Under the pieces are notes generated by a model, which ran no database searches, had not been told where the DNA came from, and worked only from the letters and a program-made list of their open reading frames with translations. A program made the translations under genes and the position numbers. A stretch of DNA of 64,000 bases from Pedobacter ghigonis (GTDB lineage: Bacteria > Bacteroidota > Bacteroidia > Sphingobacteriales > Sphingobacteriaceae). The stretch is taken from the NCBI RefSeq assembly GCF_903166585.1, contig NZ_CAESCM010000009.1, forward strand, positions 62,001 to 126,000, given 5' to 3'. Of the stretch, positions 9,642 to 17,333 are shown piece after piece (position 1 is the stretch's first letter; each line of letters starts with the position of its first letter).

Positions 9642-10871
9642 TTAGCTTGTTGGTTTAGGTTTTGGTTTCTTTTTATGCCAAACCCGTTTCTTACCATTGC
9701 CTTTATGCTGAGGGCGTTTTTCTTCCACGTGAGTAATTTCCATAGTGGCAATATGCTCGGGCAAAGGTATACGGGGCACCTGCTTTTCAATCAGTTTCTC
9801 GATGTTGTCGAATTTGCGTTTATCCCTCCCGTTAACCAGGGTAATGGCGGTTCCTTTTGTAGCAGCCCTCGCTGTACGGCCAATCCGGTGTACATAGTCT
9901 GCCGGGTCGCCCGGAACATCGTAATTGATAACCAGATCTATTCCTTCTACATCGATACCACGTGATAATACGTCGGTACCAATCAGTATCGGCAATCTTC
10001 TGTTTTTAAAGGCCAGCAAGATGTCTTCACGTTCTTTCTGCCCTAAATCTGAGTGAAAGGCCTCAGCTTTAATCCCCAGTCCTTTAAAAGCTTTATACAG
10101 GGCTTTTACTTTCTCTTTGGTTGAAGCAAAAATAATACTGCTTTTATATTTTTCGTCCTTAAAAATCTCGGTTAATAAGGCTTGTTTTTGCTGATCGTGG
10201 ATATTATAGGCTTGCTGATCGATCCCCTCGGCAGGTTTAGCAATCGAGATGGTAATCTGTTTAGGCTCGTGCAAAATTTTGCCGGCCATATTCCTGATTT
10301 TCGGTGCCATGGTAGCCGAAAACAAAAGCGTTTGTCTTTTTTTAGGCAGGTAACTGATAATCCGGATGATATCATCGTAAAAACCCATATCCAGCATCCT
10401 GTCGGCTTCATCCAGAATTAAATGCTGCAAGTGCTCCAGCTTCAATACACCTGACGATAAGTGCGCCATTAAGCGGCCTGGCGTAGCAATAATAATATCC
10501 ACACCTTCGCGCATCGAACGTTTTTGCTGTTCGTAGGCAATACCATCGCCCCCGCCGTAAACGGCTAATGAACTGATATTGGTAAAATAAGCCAATGCTT
10601 CTACCTGCAAATCGATTTGCTGGGCAAGCTCTCGGGTTGGTGCCAAAATCAAAGTATTGTTATGCCTGTCGGCAGCCCGGCTAATTTTATCCATTACCGG
10701 TAAAAGGTAGCTGGCCGTTTTTCCTGTACCCGTTTGGGCGCATGCAATCAGATCGTGATTATCTAAAATTACCGGAATGGCTTGTTCTTGTATCGGAGTA
10801 GCGCTTTTATACCCCATGGCCATTAAGCCTTCGTATAAATCGGGGTTAAAATTAAAGTCGTTAAAATTCAA
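9642..10871 (-). CDS. DEAD-box RNA helicase (RhlE-like)
   Basis: 409 residues with the motifs in order: Q motif 'GYKSATPIQEQAIP', Walker A 'AQTGTGKTASY', 'PTRELAQQ', 'TPGRL', DEAD in 'LILDEADRMLDMGF', 'LFSATM', 'IIFASTKEKV', 'GTDVLSRGID' and 'HRIGRTARA'. The C-terminal ~30 residues are a basic tail rich in K and P (KRVWHKKKPKPK), likely for RNA binding. It unwinds RNA using ATP; the RhlE group is linked to ribosome assembly and RNA decay. Single gene. Confidence 0.95.
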   Translation of the reverse strand: MNFNDFNFNPDLYEGLMAMGYKSATPIQEQAIPVILDNHDLIACAQTGTGKTASYLLPVMDKISRAADRHNNTLILAPTRELAQQIDLQVEALAYFTNISSLAVYGGGDGIAYEQQKRSMREGVDIIIATPGRLMAHLSSGVLKLEHLQHLILDEADRMLDMGFYDDIIRIISYLPKKRQTLLFSATMAPKIRNMAGKILHEPKQITISIAKPAEGIDQQAYNIHDQQKQALLTEIFKDEKYKSSIIFASTKEKVKALYKAFKGLGIKAEAFHSDLGQKEREDILLAFKNRRLPILIGTDVLSRGIDVEGIDLVINYDVPGDPADYVHRIGRTARAATKGTAITLVNGRDKRKFDNIEKLIEKQVPRIPLPEHIATMEITHVEEKRPQHKGNGKKRVWHKKKPKPKPTS

Positions 10872-11165
10872 TCTGTTTGTTTTTGTCTTTTAGCAAAAGT
10901 ACCTCAAATTAAGGCGAATAGCAAACGCATTTCAATATCAATACAGGATTGGCCATTTTAACCTGCATACTTCAGCCCTGAAATCCTTTTCCGGCTTCCA
11001 AATCTTTGAAAACCTGCTGCCCACAGTAACAGGAGATCAAAACCACTTTGAAAGCTTCCTGCTATGCGCAGCACCAAATCAAACATACTTTGAAAGCTTC
11101 CCACCCACGGCAGGAAGCTTTCAAAGTAACACTCCTATAAGTTGTACAGCCACAAAAGCCTTTAA
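10872..11165. repeat. Intergenic region with three copies of ACTTTGAAAGCTTCC, two direct and one inverted
   Basis: ACTTTGAAAGCTTCCTGC at 11045-11062 has a perfect 18-bp inverse at 11110-11127. A third, direct copy of the first 15 bases lies at 11087-11101. The outer pair can form a long-loop hairpin or, as DNA, a cruciform. No gene is visible in this stretch. Confidence 0.65.
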
Positions 11166-11197
11166 ACAAAAAATGCCCCGATCGTAACCGGAGCATT
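11166..11197 (-). terminator. Rho-independent terminator of the hsp20 operon
   Basis: On the minus strand, AATGCTCCG pairs with CGGGGCATT (one G-T pair) around an 8-nt loop and runs into TTTTTTG. It lies 24 bp past the hsp20 stop codon. Confidence 0.8.
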
Positions 11198-11220
11198 AGT
11201 GAAATTATAATAGACAAAAC

Positions 11221-11667
11221 TTAGTCCACCAGGATATCTTTCTCTGGTGTGTTGGTTTCGGGGTTTTTAGGTAAGGTTACCTTTAAGATTCCATCTGCAT
11301 AAGCTGCAGCAATCTGCTCGTTAAGTACTTTTCCGTTTAAAGCAAAAGCCCTTTCAAAAGCTCCATTGCTGTACTCCCTGCGACTAAATTTTTCAGTTGG
11401 CCCTTCTTCGGCCGGTTGGTATGAAATGGTTAAAATATCATCTTTGGTTACCACTTTCAGGTTTTCTTTAACCAATGCGGGCGCAAAGAGATGAATAATG
11501 AAACTATTTTCTGTTTCCTCGATATTTACGGGCACGCGCCTGAAACCGCGGTTAAACATTTCGTATCCCTGTTTAAAACGACCACCAAAGTGATGGCCAA
11601 ATCTGCCGCCCCTGTGGCCGCAACCGTGATGCATTTTGCCTGTATGGCAGCTATGTTCGTTGTACAT
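11221..11667 (-). CDS. Hsp20/alpha-crystallin small heat-shock protein with Cys/His-rich N-terminus
   Basis: 148 residues from ATG 11667 (an in-frame TTG at 11706 is less likely). Residues ~45-148 form the alpha-crystallin domain: 'VPVNIEETENSFIIHLFAPA', 'ILTISYQ' and the late 'ADGILKVTLPKN' strand. The first ~35 residues are unusual, rich in His, Cys and Gly (CHTGKMHHGCGHRGG, then FGHHFGGRF), suggesting metal binding. Small heat-shock proteins hold unfolding proteins for refolding. It is the last gene of a minus-strand group with a glycosyltransferase fragment and two small membrane proteins, ended by a terminator. Confidence 0.9.
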   Translation of the reverse strand: MYNEHSCHTGKMHHGCGHRGGRFGHHFGGRFKQGYEMFNRGFRRVPVNIEETENSFIIHLFAPALVKENLKVVTKDDILTISYQPAEEGPTEKFSRREYSNGAFERAFALNGKVLNEQIAAAYADGILKVTLPKNPETNTPEKDILVD

Positions 11668-11723
11668 GTTTTTAAAATTTAATGGTTTGTAATTATTAAT
11701 TCGCAAGCCCTGTTGCCTGCATT

Positions 11724-12104
11724 TTAACTGGTAACACCAAACTGTGTTTTAGGTATTCCCAATAGTTGGGTAATGATATTGGCATAAGGGTAGGCAGGAG
11801 AAAATACGGCATAATCGAACTTTAGCCCCCTGATCTGTCCTACAATATCATCGATAAATTTCATCGGTTCGAGCAATGCACTAATCAGACCCGATTTAGA
11901 TTCGTCGCTTTTCTTTTGCTGAAAAATATCCAGGTCTGCATTGTAAGGTTTAAAATCAGCACCTATGCCTTCAACAGGCTCCTGAAACTCATCTGAGCTG
12001 AAGAATGTAACTTCCTGCCCTTTGCTGATCAGTTCGTTGGCAAGGCCTAAAATCGGACTTGCAGAACTGTCGTATGGATTGGATAAAAAAAGTACGCGCG
12101 ACAT
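11724..12104 (-). CDS. N-terminal fragment of a GT-B (MGT/UGT-type) glycosyltransferase, probably decayed or repurposed
   Basis: 126 residues from ATG to a stop. The start 'MSRVLFLSNPYDSSASPILG', then 'LANELISKGQEVTFFSS', 'GADFKPYNADL' and 'FDYAVFSPAYPYANIITQLLGIP' match the first ~120 residues of macrolide-type glycosyltransferases, which are normally about 390-400 long. The C-terminal donor-binding half is absent, and the downstream bases lead directly to hsp20. The usual GHxNP motif with the catalytic His reads DSSASP here. It is therefore unlikely to transfer sugar. It may be a pseudogene remnant or a stand-alone Rossmann-like domain; the frame is intact and tightly packed (6 bp) with the next gene. 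Confidence 0.65.
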   Translation of the reverse strand: MSRVLFLSNPYDSSASPILGLANELISKGQEVTFFSSDEFQEPVEGIGADFKPYNADLDIFQQKKSDESKSGLISALLEPMKFIDDIVGQIRGLKFDYAVFSPAYPYANIITQLLGIPKTQFGVTS

Positions 12105-12110
12105 ATCAGT

Positions 12111-12350
12111 TTATTTTACGGGGATGATGTGTTGAGGGGCTTCTGGTTTAAAATCAAAAGCACCTGCTGTATTGTTACTGTGGTGGTTAAAAGCATGGCT
12201 TTTCTGTTCAGGCTTGCAATCGTGCTCGTGATAATGCCTGTTTCTAAAGTCCAGCCGGTCGCGGTATCCGTTCTGAACGGCCAATACGTTTAAGCTGTAA
12301 AAAGTTGCTCCGGCTGCTGCTAAGGCTAAAAAGATTCTAAATGCTCTCAT
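12111..12350 (-). CDS. Small His-rich membrane-anchored or exported protein, unknown function
   Basis: 79 residues. Residues ~4-25 are hydrophobic (FRIFLALAAAGATFYSLNVLAV) and may be a signal anchor. The remainder is polar with many His (RNRHYHEHDCKPEQKSHAFNHH). No family recognised. It sits 7 bp from the 88-residue membrane protein upstream and 6 bp from the glycosyltransferase fragment downstream, so all four genes down to hsp20 are likely one transcript. Its His content parallels that of the neighbouring Hsp20 N-terminus. Confidence 0.65.
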   Translation of the reverse strand: MRAFRIFLALAAAGATFYSLNVLAVQNGYRDRLDFRNRHYHEHDCKPEQKSHAFNHHSNNTAGAFDFKPEAPQHIIPVK

Positions 12351-12357
12351 GGCTAAA

Positions 12358-12624
12358 TTAATTGATGTTTATACTGTTTGCTACTCCATTACCCTGAACG
12401 TTTGGGCGGTACCACTGACCATCAATTGGGGTAATCTGTTCAAAGTGATTGGGATAGTACCCATTAAAGCGCTGAGCAAAGTGCCTGCGGCGGTTGTAGG
12501 CAAAAATCCTGAACACCATTCCGATGAGCATGGCAATTAAAATAAATTTGAATATGAATGGAACGAAGAATACGGCTGCACCCAGTACAATTCCGAATCC
12601 TATGGCTTTTAATATTTTTTTCAT
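12358..12624 (-). CDS. Small membrane protein, unknown function
   Basis: 88 residues. Two closely spaced hydrophobic segments fill residues ~8-42 (AIGFGIVLGAAVFFVPFIF, then ILIAMLIGMVFRIFAY), followed by a basic NRRRHF and a polar tail with aromatic and Asn residues. No family recognised. It is the first gene of the four-gene minus-strand cluster ending with hsp20; the promoter should lie between 12625 and about 12700, but I cannot pick a box with confidence. Confidence 0.65.
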   Translation of the reverse strand: MKKILKAIGFGIVLGAAVFFVPFIFKFILIAMLIGMVFRIFAYNRRRHFAQRFNGYYPNHFEQITPIDGQWYRPNVQGNGVANSININ

Positions 12625-12751
12625 GGTTAATTTCCTTGTTTGATTAGGTAGACGGCAGAGAAAAGATTTTACTTTAATTTTTTTGAAAATATTTTTTGAG
12701 GGGGGCCTAACCAGAGAATATGGATGGTTTAGTTGTTAGCAGCTGATTTTT

Positions 12752-13120
12752 AGTTACTCAACCATGGGGTATCTAAAGTCCTTCGACAGGCTCAGGATGA
12801 CAGACCTTATAGAAGAATCGTCATTGCGAGGAGGAACGACGAAGCAATCTTACAACAATCGCTACTTAGCAGGCAGGCTTCGTACCTTGCAATGACGATC
12901 TTGGAGAGGCTGACTTTTACATACTCAGCTATGGAGCACCGAAAGACCTTCGACAGGCTCAGGGTGACAGCCCCCATAGAAGAATTGTCATTTCGAGGAG
13001 GAACGACAGCCTGTCCCGCTTAATCGGGAAAGCAATCTTACAACGATCGCTAGTTGAAACTGAGTAATGCTTTTTCCCACCTATAGTAGTAAGATTGCTT
13101 CGTACCTCGCAATGACGATC
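12752..13120. repeat. Two tandem ~167-bp palindromic repeat modules (GTCATTGCGAGG type)
   Basis: Module 1 begins near 12752 and module 2 near 12919. Each has 'CCTTCGACAGGCTCAGG' (12780-12796 and 12947-12963), then ATCGTCATTGCGAGG (12817-12831) or a variant (12984-12998), and an inverted arm CC(T/C)(T/C)GCAATGACGAT (12885-12899 and 13105-13119). An inner pair AAGCAATCTTAC / AAGATTGCTTC is clearest in module 2. No gene is visible between 12625 and 13165. Dispersed elements of this style are common between genes in Bacteroidota. Confidence 0.75.
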
Positions 13121-13130
13121 TACTATAAAC

Positions 13131-13154
13131 AAAAAAAGCCAGCTAAGCTGGCTT
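13131..13154 (-). terminator. Rho-independent terminator of the sigma factor/small membrane protein unit
   Basis: On the minus strand, AAGCCAGC pairs with GCTGGCTT around TTA, followed directly by TTTTTTT. It lies 12 bp after the stop of the 13166 gene. Confidence 0.85.
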
Positions 13155-13165
13155 CCAATTCTTCT

Positions 13166-13510
13166 TTATCGCTGATCATGGCGGCCCCAGCCACCACAAC
13201 GTCTTTTATATTCTTCTTTAAACTTTGCTCTTTCTTCCTCGTTCATGCTGTGCCATTTTGCGCGCATGTTGTATGCTTTTTCGCGGAAACCACTGCCGCC
13301 GCCACCTTTATTAAAATTACCGAACAATATCCGGCATAGCACGAGCAGCCCAATGGCCTGCCAGAAATTAAGTCGCCCGGCATGGGCTACTTCAGGTAAA
13401 ATCCAGTTCCACAAGTACATTACCACGAAACCCAAAGCGGTGGCAATTAATGCTACCACGGGTAAAAAGAAAATGAATTTCTTGCCTTTACTAAACTTTC
13501 TATTTCTCAT
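13166..13510 (-). CDS. Small membrane protein partner of an ECF sigma factor
   Basis: 114 residues from ATG 13510; an in-frame TTG at 13519 would add three residues. A basic start (RNRKFSKGKKF) leads into a hydrophobic segment (residues ~12-35) and a second one near 'AIGLLVLCRILFG', then a Gly-rich turn and a charged tail with 'WHSMNEEERAKFKEEYKRR'. It starts within about 12 bp of the ECF sigma stop, so they are cotranscribed. By position it may regulate the sigma factor, but it lacks a recognisable anti-sigma zinc motif. Function unknown. Confidence 0.7.
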   Translation of the reverse strand: MRNRKFSKGKKFIFFLPVVALIATALGFVVMYLWNWILPEVAHAGRLNFWQAIGLLVLCRILFGNFNKGGGGSGFREKAYNMRAKWHSMNEEERAKFKEEYKRRCGGWGRHDQR

Positions 13511-13521
13511 CTCCTGCAAAT

Positions 13522-14073
13522 TTAATAATTGATAAATTCCTGATATAAATTTTGTAAACGGTTGCGTAAATGCTTTACCGCATAACCTTTTCTTGATATT
13601 AAAGTTTTGATGTTTTCGCCGGTTTCATCGGCAAGCTCCTGAAAGGTACGTTCCTCGAGCTCATTCTGAACAAATACGTATCGCTGGTTTTCGGGCAACT
13701 CATCGAGCGCTAAAAAAAGCTGATCCCAAAAGAGTTTTTTTAAACTTTCTTCTTCGGGCGAATAGGATTCGGCCAGTAATATATCCCTAAAACTGATTTC
13801 GCCATCTTCCCCTTCAAAAGTAAAATCTTCCAGCCGTTCTTCTTTCTGTTTACGGTACTTATCGGTTATTTTATTCCGGGCTACACGATACAACCAGCCA
13901 CTAATCTGTTCGATGGCACCTGCCTCGGGCTGGTTACTTAACTGAAACCAAACATCCTGCAAAATATCTTCTGCATCCTCGTCGGTATTCACCCGCCCAC
14001 GGATGAAACTAAAGAGGCGTTTACCGTAACTGGCAACTGTAGAAATGATATTTTGAGGTTCGTTTTTTGGCAC
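13522..14073 (-). CDS. ECF-type RNA polymerase sigma factor
   Basis: 183 residues. Region 2 is visible around residues 20-75 ('LFSFIRGRVNTDEDAEDILQDVWFQL', then 'ISGWLYRVARNKITDKYRK'). Region 4 is around 125-175 ('LDELPENQRYVFVQNELEERTFQELADETGENIKTLISRKGYAVKHLRNRL'), with a long acidic linker between (EGEDGEISFRDI). It directs polymerase to a specific regulon, which cannot be named from sequence. A small membrane protein gene follows immediately. The upstream 312-bp region to 14385 contains only the duplicated panE tail. Confidence 0.92.
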   Translation of the reverse strand: MPKNEPQNIISTVASYGKRLFSFIRGRVNTDEDAEDILQDVWFQLSNQPEAGAIEQISGWLYRVARNKITDKYRKQKEERLEDFTFEGEDGEISFRDILLAESYSPEEESLKKLFWDQLFLALDELPENQRYVFVQNELEERTFQELADETGENIKTLISRKGYAVKHLRNRLQNLYQEFINY

Positions 14074-14195
14074 TATTTATCTTTTGTAAACCAGTAAACG
14101 GATGAAACCCAATATTACTTTAAATTTTCTTCATTTTTTTTCAGAAAAACATAATGCTTTGAAAATGAAGCATTACGTTGGTCAGGCGGCACTAG

Positions 14196-14450
14196 TTGAT
14201 CAGAAAATGTTTTCCTGACCTCGTGAGCCGAGGATTTTTAATTCTCAAACAAAAATCATCTCACCACCAGGCCCGCATAAAAATGCGTGTAAGCTGGTGT
14301 TTCCAAACCATATTTGGCCGTTTTGTTGGTCAGGAAATGTTTTCCTGACCTTATGAGCTGAGGATTTTTAATCCTCAAATAAAAATCATCTCACCACCAG
14401 GCCCGCATAAAAATGCGTGTAAGCTGGTGTTTCCAAACCATATTTGGCCG
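14196..14450. repeat. Tandem ~125-bp duplication covering the 3' end of the panE-like gene
   Basis: Copy A (14196-14320) and copy B (14326-14450) align at a constant offset of 130 bp. Copy B holds the last ~22 codons and stop of the panE-like gene; copy A is a nearly identical non-coding remnant of the same codons and stop. Each copy also carries a hairpin pair downstream of the stop: GGTCAGGAAA/TTTCCTGACC (perfect in copy B, loop TGT) and TGAGGATT/AATCCTCA (perfect in copy B, loop TTT). The rest of 14074-14195 shows no gene. Confidence 0.9.
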
Positions 14451-15312
14451 CTTCGTGCACAATGTAACCCGTTAAGGATTCGACTTCAGTCTCAGGTTTC
14501 TGTGCCAGATAATCCCTGTGCATGGAAGAAGTGACCTCATATTTCATCGATTTCATGGTATTAAAGGTCTTCTCTTCAATATCGTCTCCGAGGGCAATTC
14601 CTTTGGCCAAAGCCAGGCTTTTTATTTCAGCAATCAGCAGCTTAACTTCACGACTATGGTGCAAGAGTACCTCGCCAATCGTTTTATTGTAAAAAGAGGT
14701 AGCCGTGGCGGTTGGCGATATAAAAATAAATTTCTCCCAAACCGCAGTGGAGATTTTATCAGTACAGTTTACCTCAATTCCGGCATCCCGGCATATTTCG
14801 TTAAGCAATAATACCGCTGGGGTTAAAAGCGCGTCTAATCCGAAAGATATTTTCTGTATCGCACCAGAGTTTTCAATTACACCTGCACTTTTCAGTCGCG
14901 AAATGATAAAAGCACAACCTTTTAACACCGTATTTTCGGGGAAACGCCGGTTAATGATATCATAGGCATCCACACCGTTTAACAAAGGTAACAGCACAGT
15001 ATGCGGGGCAATGCAAGGTTTTAAACTGTCGAGCGTTTGGTTTAAACCATAGCTTTTGGTACAAATGATAATGTAATCGGCTATGCCTGCTTCATCAAAA
15101 CGATCGGTTGCCAGATTGGGGCTTGCAATAAAAGTTTCATCGCCCCTTACCACCTTTAAGCCACTGGCATTAATCGCATTTAAGTGTTCGCCCCGGGCGA
15201 TAAAAACGATTTCAACAGCTTCATTTCCGGCGTATTTTTTAGCCAGCAAGCCGCCGAAATAGCCGCCAACGCCGCCAATCCCAACGATTACTATTTTCAC
15301 CTTTTTAGCCAT
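14386..15312 (-). CDS. Ketopantoate reductase (PanE/ApbA family)
   Basis: 308 residues. The N-terminal Rossmann fold has 'VGIGGVGGYFGGLLAKKY' (GxGxxG for NADPH). The central region carries 'ICTKSYGLNQTLDSL' with the family's K, and 'LLPLLNGVDAYD' matches the LQNG-type motif. C-terminal helices have 'EKFIFISPTATATS' and 'SSMHRDYLAQKPETEVESL', the typical S-M-x-x-D pattern. The family reduces 2-dehydropantoate to pantoate for coenzyme A synthesis; many paralogues act on other 2-oxo acids, so no symbol is given. Its 3' end is duplicated in tandem. The next gene upstream is 4 bp away and cotranscribed. Confidence 0.88.
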   Translation of the reverse strand: MAKKVKIVIVGIGGVGGYFGGLLAKKYAGNEAVEIVFIARGEHLNAINASGLKVVRGDETFIASPNLATDRFDEAGIADYIIICTKSYGLNQTLDSLKPCIAPHTVLLPLLNGVDAYDIINRRFPENTVLKGCAFIISRLKSAGVIENSGAIQKISFGLDALLTPAVLLLNEICRDAGIEVNCTDKISTAVWEKFIFISPTATATSFYNKTIGEVLLHHSREVKLLIAEIKSLALAKGIALGDDIEEKTFNTMKSMKYEVTSSMHRDYLAQKPETEVESLTGYIVHEAAKYGLETPAYTHFYAGLVVR

Positions 15313-15316
15313 ATTG

Positions 15317-16249
15317 TTATTTTAAAGCCCCGGTTGGATTATTACCCTTATCTACCACAATTTTACTGTTTCTGCTTAAATCGCTAACATAAATTTTCGA
15401 TTGGGTAAAGGGTTTTTCCATACCACTATAAAAGATCCTGTCGTCGGCAGTTACAAAAACGTAAGGTACATTTACACCCTTGGGTGAAAGCCTTTCGATT
15501 TTCTTACTGGCCAAATCCAAAATATAAACTGCTTCTGCAGGGCCGGTTAATCCATCCAGCACATCATTATTGCCGGCATTGAAAATCAACTTTTGGCCAT
15601 CTTTGGTATAAAAGAAACGATTACTGCTGGCAATCGTTAAATCTTTCCCAATTAAACCCGCAATCAATTTGGTATCAATCACCTTGCCCGAAAGATCAAA
15701 AGTGTACAAATTGGTTAAATCCTGACCAATAATTTCCTTTTCATTTTTCCAGGTTGGGGCATAAACATTAATTTTAGATGCACTGTCGAGCATCACATAG
15801 CCCGAATTATCGGCTTTAATGATGCCTATTTTCCATAGATTTTGTTTGTTAAAAATGTTAAAAGCAATGGTATTGCCATCAGCCGACCATACCGCCTGGT
15901 AATAATTGTTGTTGTTTACCACCAGCTGCCCCTGACTTTTATTCTCCATATCGGCAATCCAAATGGAGCGGTGCCCGGCAGAATCGCTTAAAGTGTAAGC
16001 CAGTTTATTCCCATCAGGCGAAATGGCCGGATCGGTAGCACCACCAAACGAAATCTGCTTCATGGTATCGATACTGGTAGCCACAATCTTTTCGCCATCC
16101 TGATAGGCCAGGGCATAGTTTTTACTACTTAACGAAACGGTATCTAAAACCGCCTTCGAACCACCATCTGCAGATTGTTGATTGCTACAACCTGTGAGTA
16201 CCGTGCCGGCTATCAAAACGCAGGCCAGCTGAATGTTAAATTTCGTCAT
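15317..16249 (-). CDS. Lipoprotein with TolB/PD40-like beta-propeller repeats
   Basis: 310 residues from ATG 16249 (two codons inside the longest open frame). A lipobox 'VLTGCS' ends the signal sequence near residue 21. The body has WD40-like/PD40 units such as 'DPAISPDGNKLAYTLSD', 'IWIADMENKSQG', 'AVWSADGNTIAFN', 'FYTKDGQKLIFNAG' and 'VFVTADDRIFYSG', consistent with a six-blade propeller. Probably periplasmic and membrane-anchored, with a binding role; ligand unknown. The PanE-like gene follows after 4 bp. Confidence 0.8.
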   Translation of the reverse strand: MTKFNIQLACVLIAGTVLTGCSNQQSADGGSKAVLDTVSLSSKNYALAYQDGEKIVATSIDTMKQISFGGATDPAISPDGNKLAYTLSDSAGHRSIWIADMENKSQGQLVVNNNNYYQAVWSADGNTIAFNIFNKQNLWKIGIIKADNSGYVMLDSASKINVYAPTWKNEKEIIGQDLTNLYTFDLSGKVIDTKLIAGLIGKDLTIASSNRFFYTKDGQKLIFNAGNNDVLDGLTGPAEAVYILDLASKKIERLSPKGVNVPYVFVTADDRIFYSGMEKPFTQSKIYVSDLSRNSKIVVDKGNNPTGALK

Positions 16250-16274
16250 ATACAATTTTACAAATTGTTTTTAA

Positions 16275-16310
16275 ACAAAAAGATTCAGGCCCCTTGCAGC
16301 ACCTGAATCT
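16275..16310 (-). terminator. Rho-independent terminator downstream of the DUF4197 gene
   Basis: Minus strand: AGATTCAGG pairs with CCTGAATCT (arms at 16302-16310 and 16281-16289) around a 12-nt loop, followed by TTTTTG. Confidence 0.8.
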
Positions 16311-16335
16311 CCCCTTTTTATGATTTTAATCAGAC

Positions 16336-17097
16336 TTAACTTTTTTTCTTATCGGCGTAGCCAAACACTTTTTGCAATAAGGTAGAGCTTCTTGAACCCA
16401 GATTATCCCTTATTTTCAGTTCTTCTTTCGCTACTTCGATAAACAATCCATCAATTGCCTTTTGCGTAACGTATTCGGTTAAGTTGGTGTTAACCGGTTT
16501 TACCAATGGCAGCCTGTTGTACTGCGTGGTTAAATCGCTGTAGTATTTGGTGGCATTTACCTTACTTAAGCTGGTGGTTACAATCGGGCTAAATTTTTGC
16601 ATTAGCTGAGCTGTAGTTACCCGCTTAAAGTATTCGGTAGCGGCATCTTTATTGCCCAAAAGAATATTGGTAGCATCGGTAAGCGTCATTTGTTTAATGG
16701 CCGAAATAAAAATCGGTTTGGCTTCTGTAGCGGCATCTTCGGCGGCGCGGTTTAAGCTAACAATTACGTTATCACACAGCTTGTTCAGCCCAATGCCACG
16801 TAATGTTTTTTCTACTTTTTGCGCTTCGGGCGGCATTAAAATTTTAACGGCCAGGTTACCTAAAAAACCATCTTTAACCGAAAGCCTGTCGGCACCAGCC
16901 GAAATACCTATTTGCAATGCTTCCTTAATACCCTGTCCTATTTCGAATGTTGAGGGTGTTCCGGTGGCACTGGTGGTGGTACCTTGTTTTTCGGTTACTT
17001 TTTTAAAAATATCGCTCAGTTTAATCTGGGCAGTAGCGTTAAAGGCTGCAAAGAGCAGTAAAGCCAGTGCGGTAGAAAAAGTGTTAATTTTTTTCAT
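16336..17097 (-). CDS. DUF4197 family exported protein
   Basis: 253 residues from ATG 17097, which gives a clean signal peptide (MKKINTFSTALALLLFAAFNATAQ); the longer open frame to 17130 adds only an unlikely leader. The mature part matches DUF4197: 'IGQGIKEALQIGISAGADRLS', 'LMPPEAQKVEKTLRGIGLN', 'LTDATNILLGNKDAATEYF' and the tail 'TQKAIDGLFIEVAKEELKIR'. Mostly alpha-helical and periplasmic; function unknown. Monocistronic, with its own terminator. Confidence 0.85.
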   Translation of the reverse strand: MKKINTFSTALALLLFAAFNATAQIKLSDIFKKVTEKQGTTTSATGTPSTFEIGQGIKEALQIGISAGADRLSVKDGFLGNLAVKILMPPEAQKVEKTLRGIGLNKLCDNVIVSLNRAAEDAATEAKPIFISAIKQMTLTDATNILLGNKDAATEYFKRVTTAQLMQKFSPIVTTSLSKVNATKYYSDLTTQYNRLPLVKPVNTNLTEYVTQKAIDGLFIEVAKEELKIRDNLGSRSSTLLQKVFGYADKKKS

Positions 17098-17333
17098 TTT
17101 GTGTGTGTTTAATCCTGTTAAGCAAAACAACGGCCAATTTTTTATCGGTGATCAAAGATAAGTGTTTCGGCAAAGCAGAAATGTTAAATTTTCCATTCCC
17201 TTCCGGCCTGATCAAATAAAATAGCTTTCGTGAGGTATAATTTAAACAGATTAGCCTAAAAAATTAGTTTATGTCTTATCACTCAGAAATATTTTTTATA
17301 CTTGAAAGATAATTCGATATAGCTACCTGTTTT

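Noticed and set aside
12752..13120. CRISPR array
   Set aside because: Only two long units, each with internal inverted arms; no short regular repeats with unique spacers and no cas genes.
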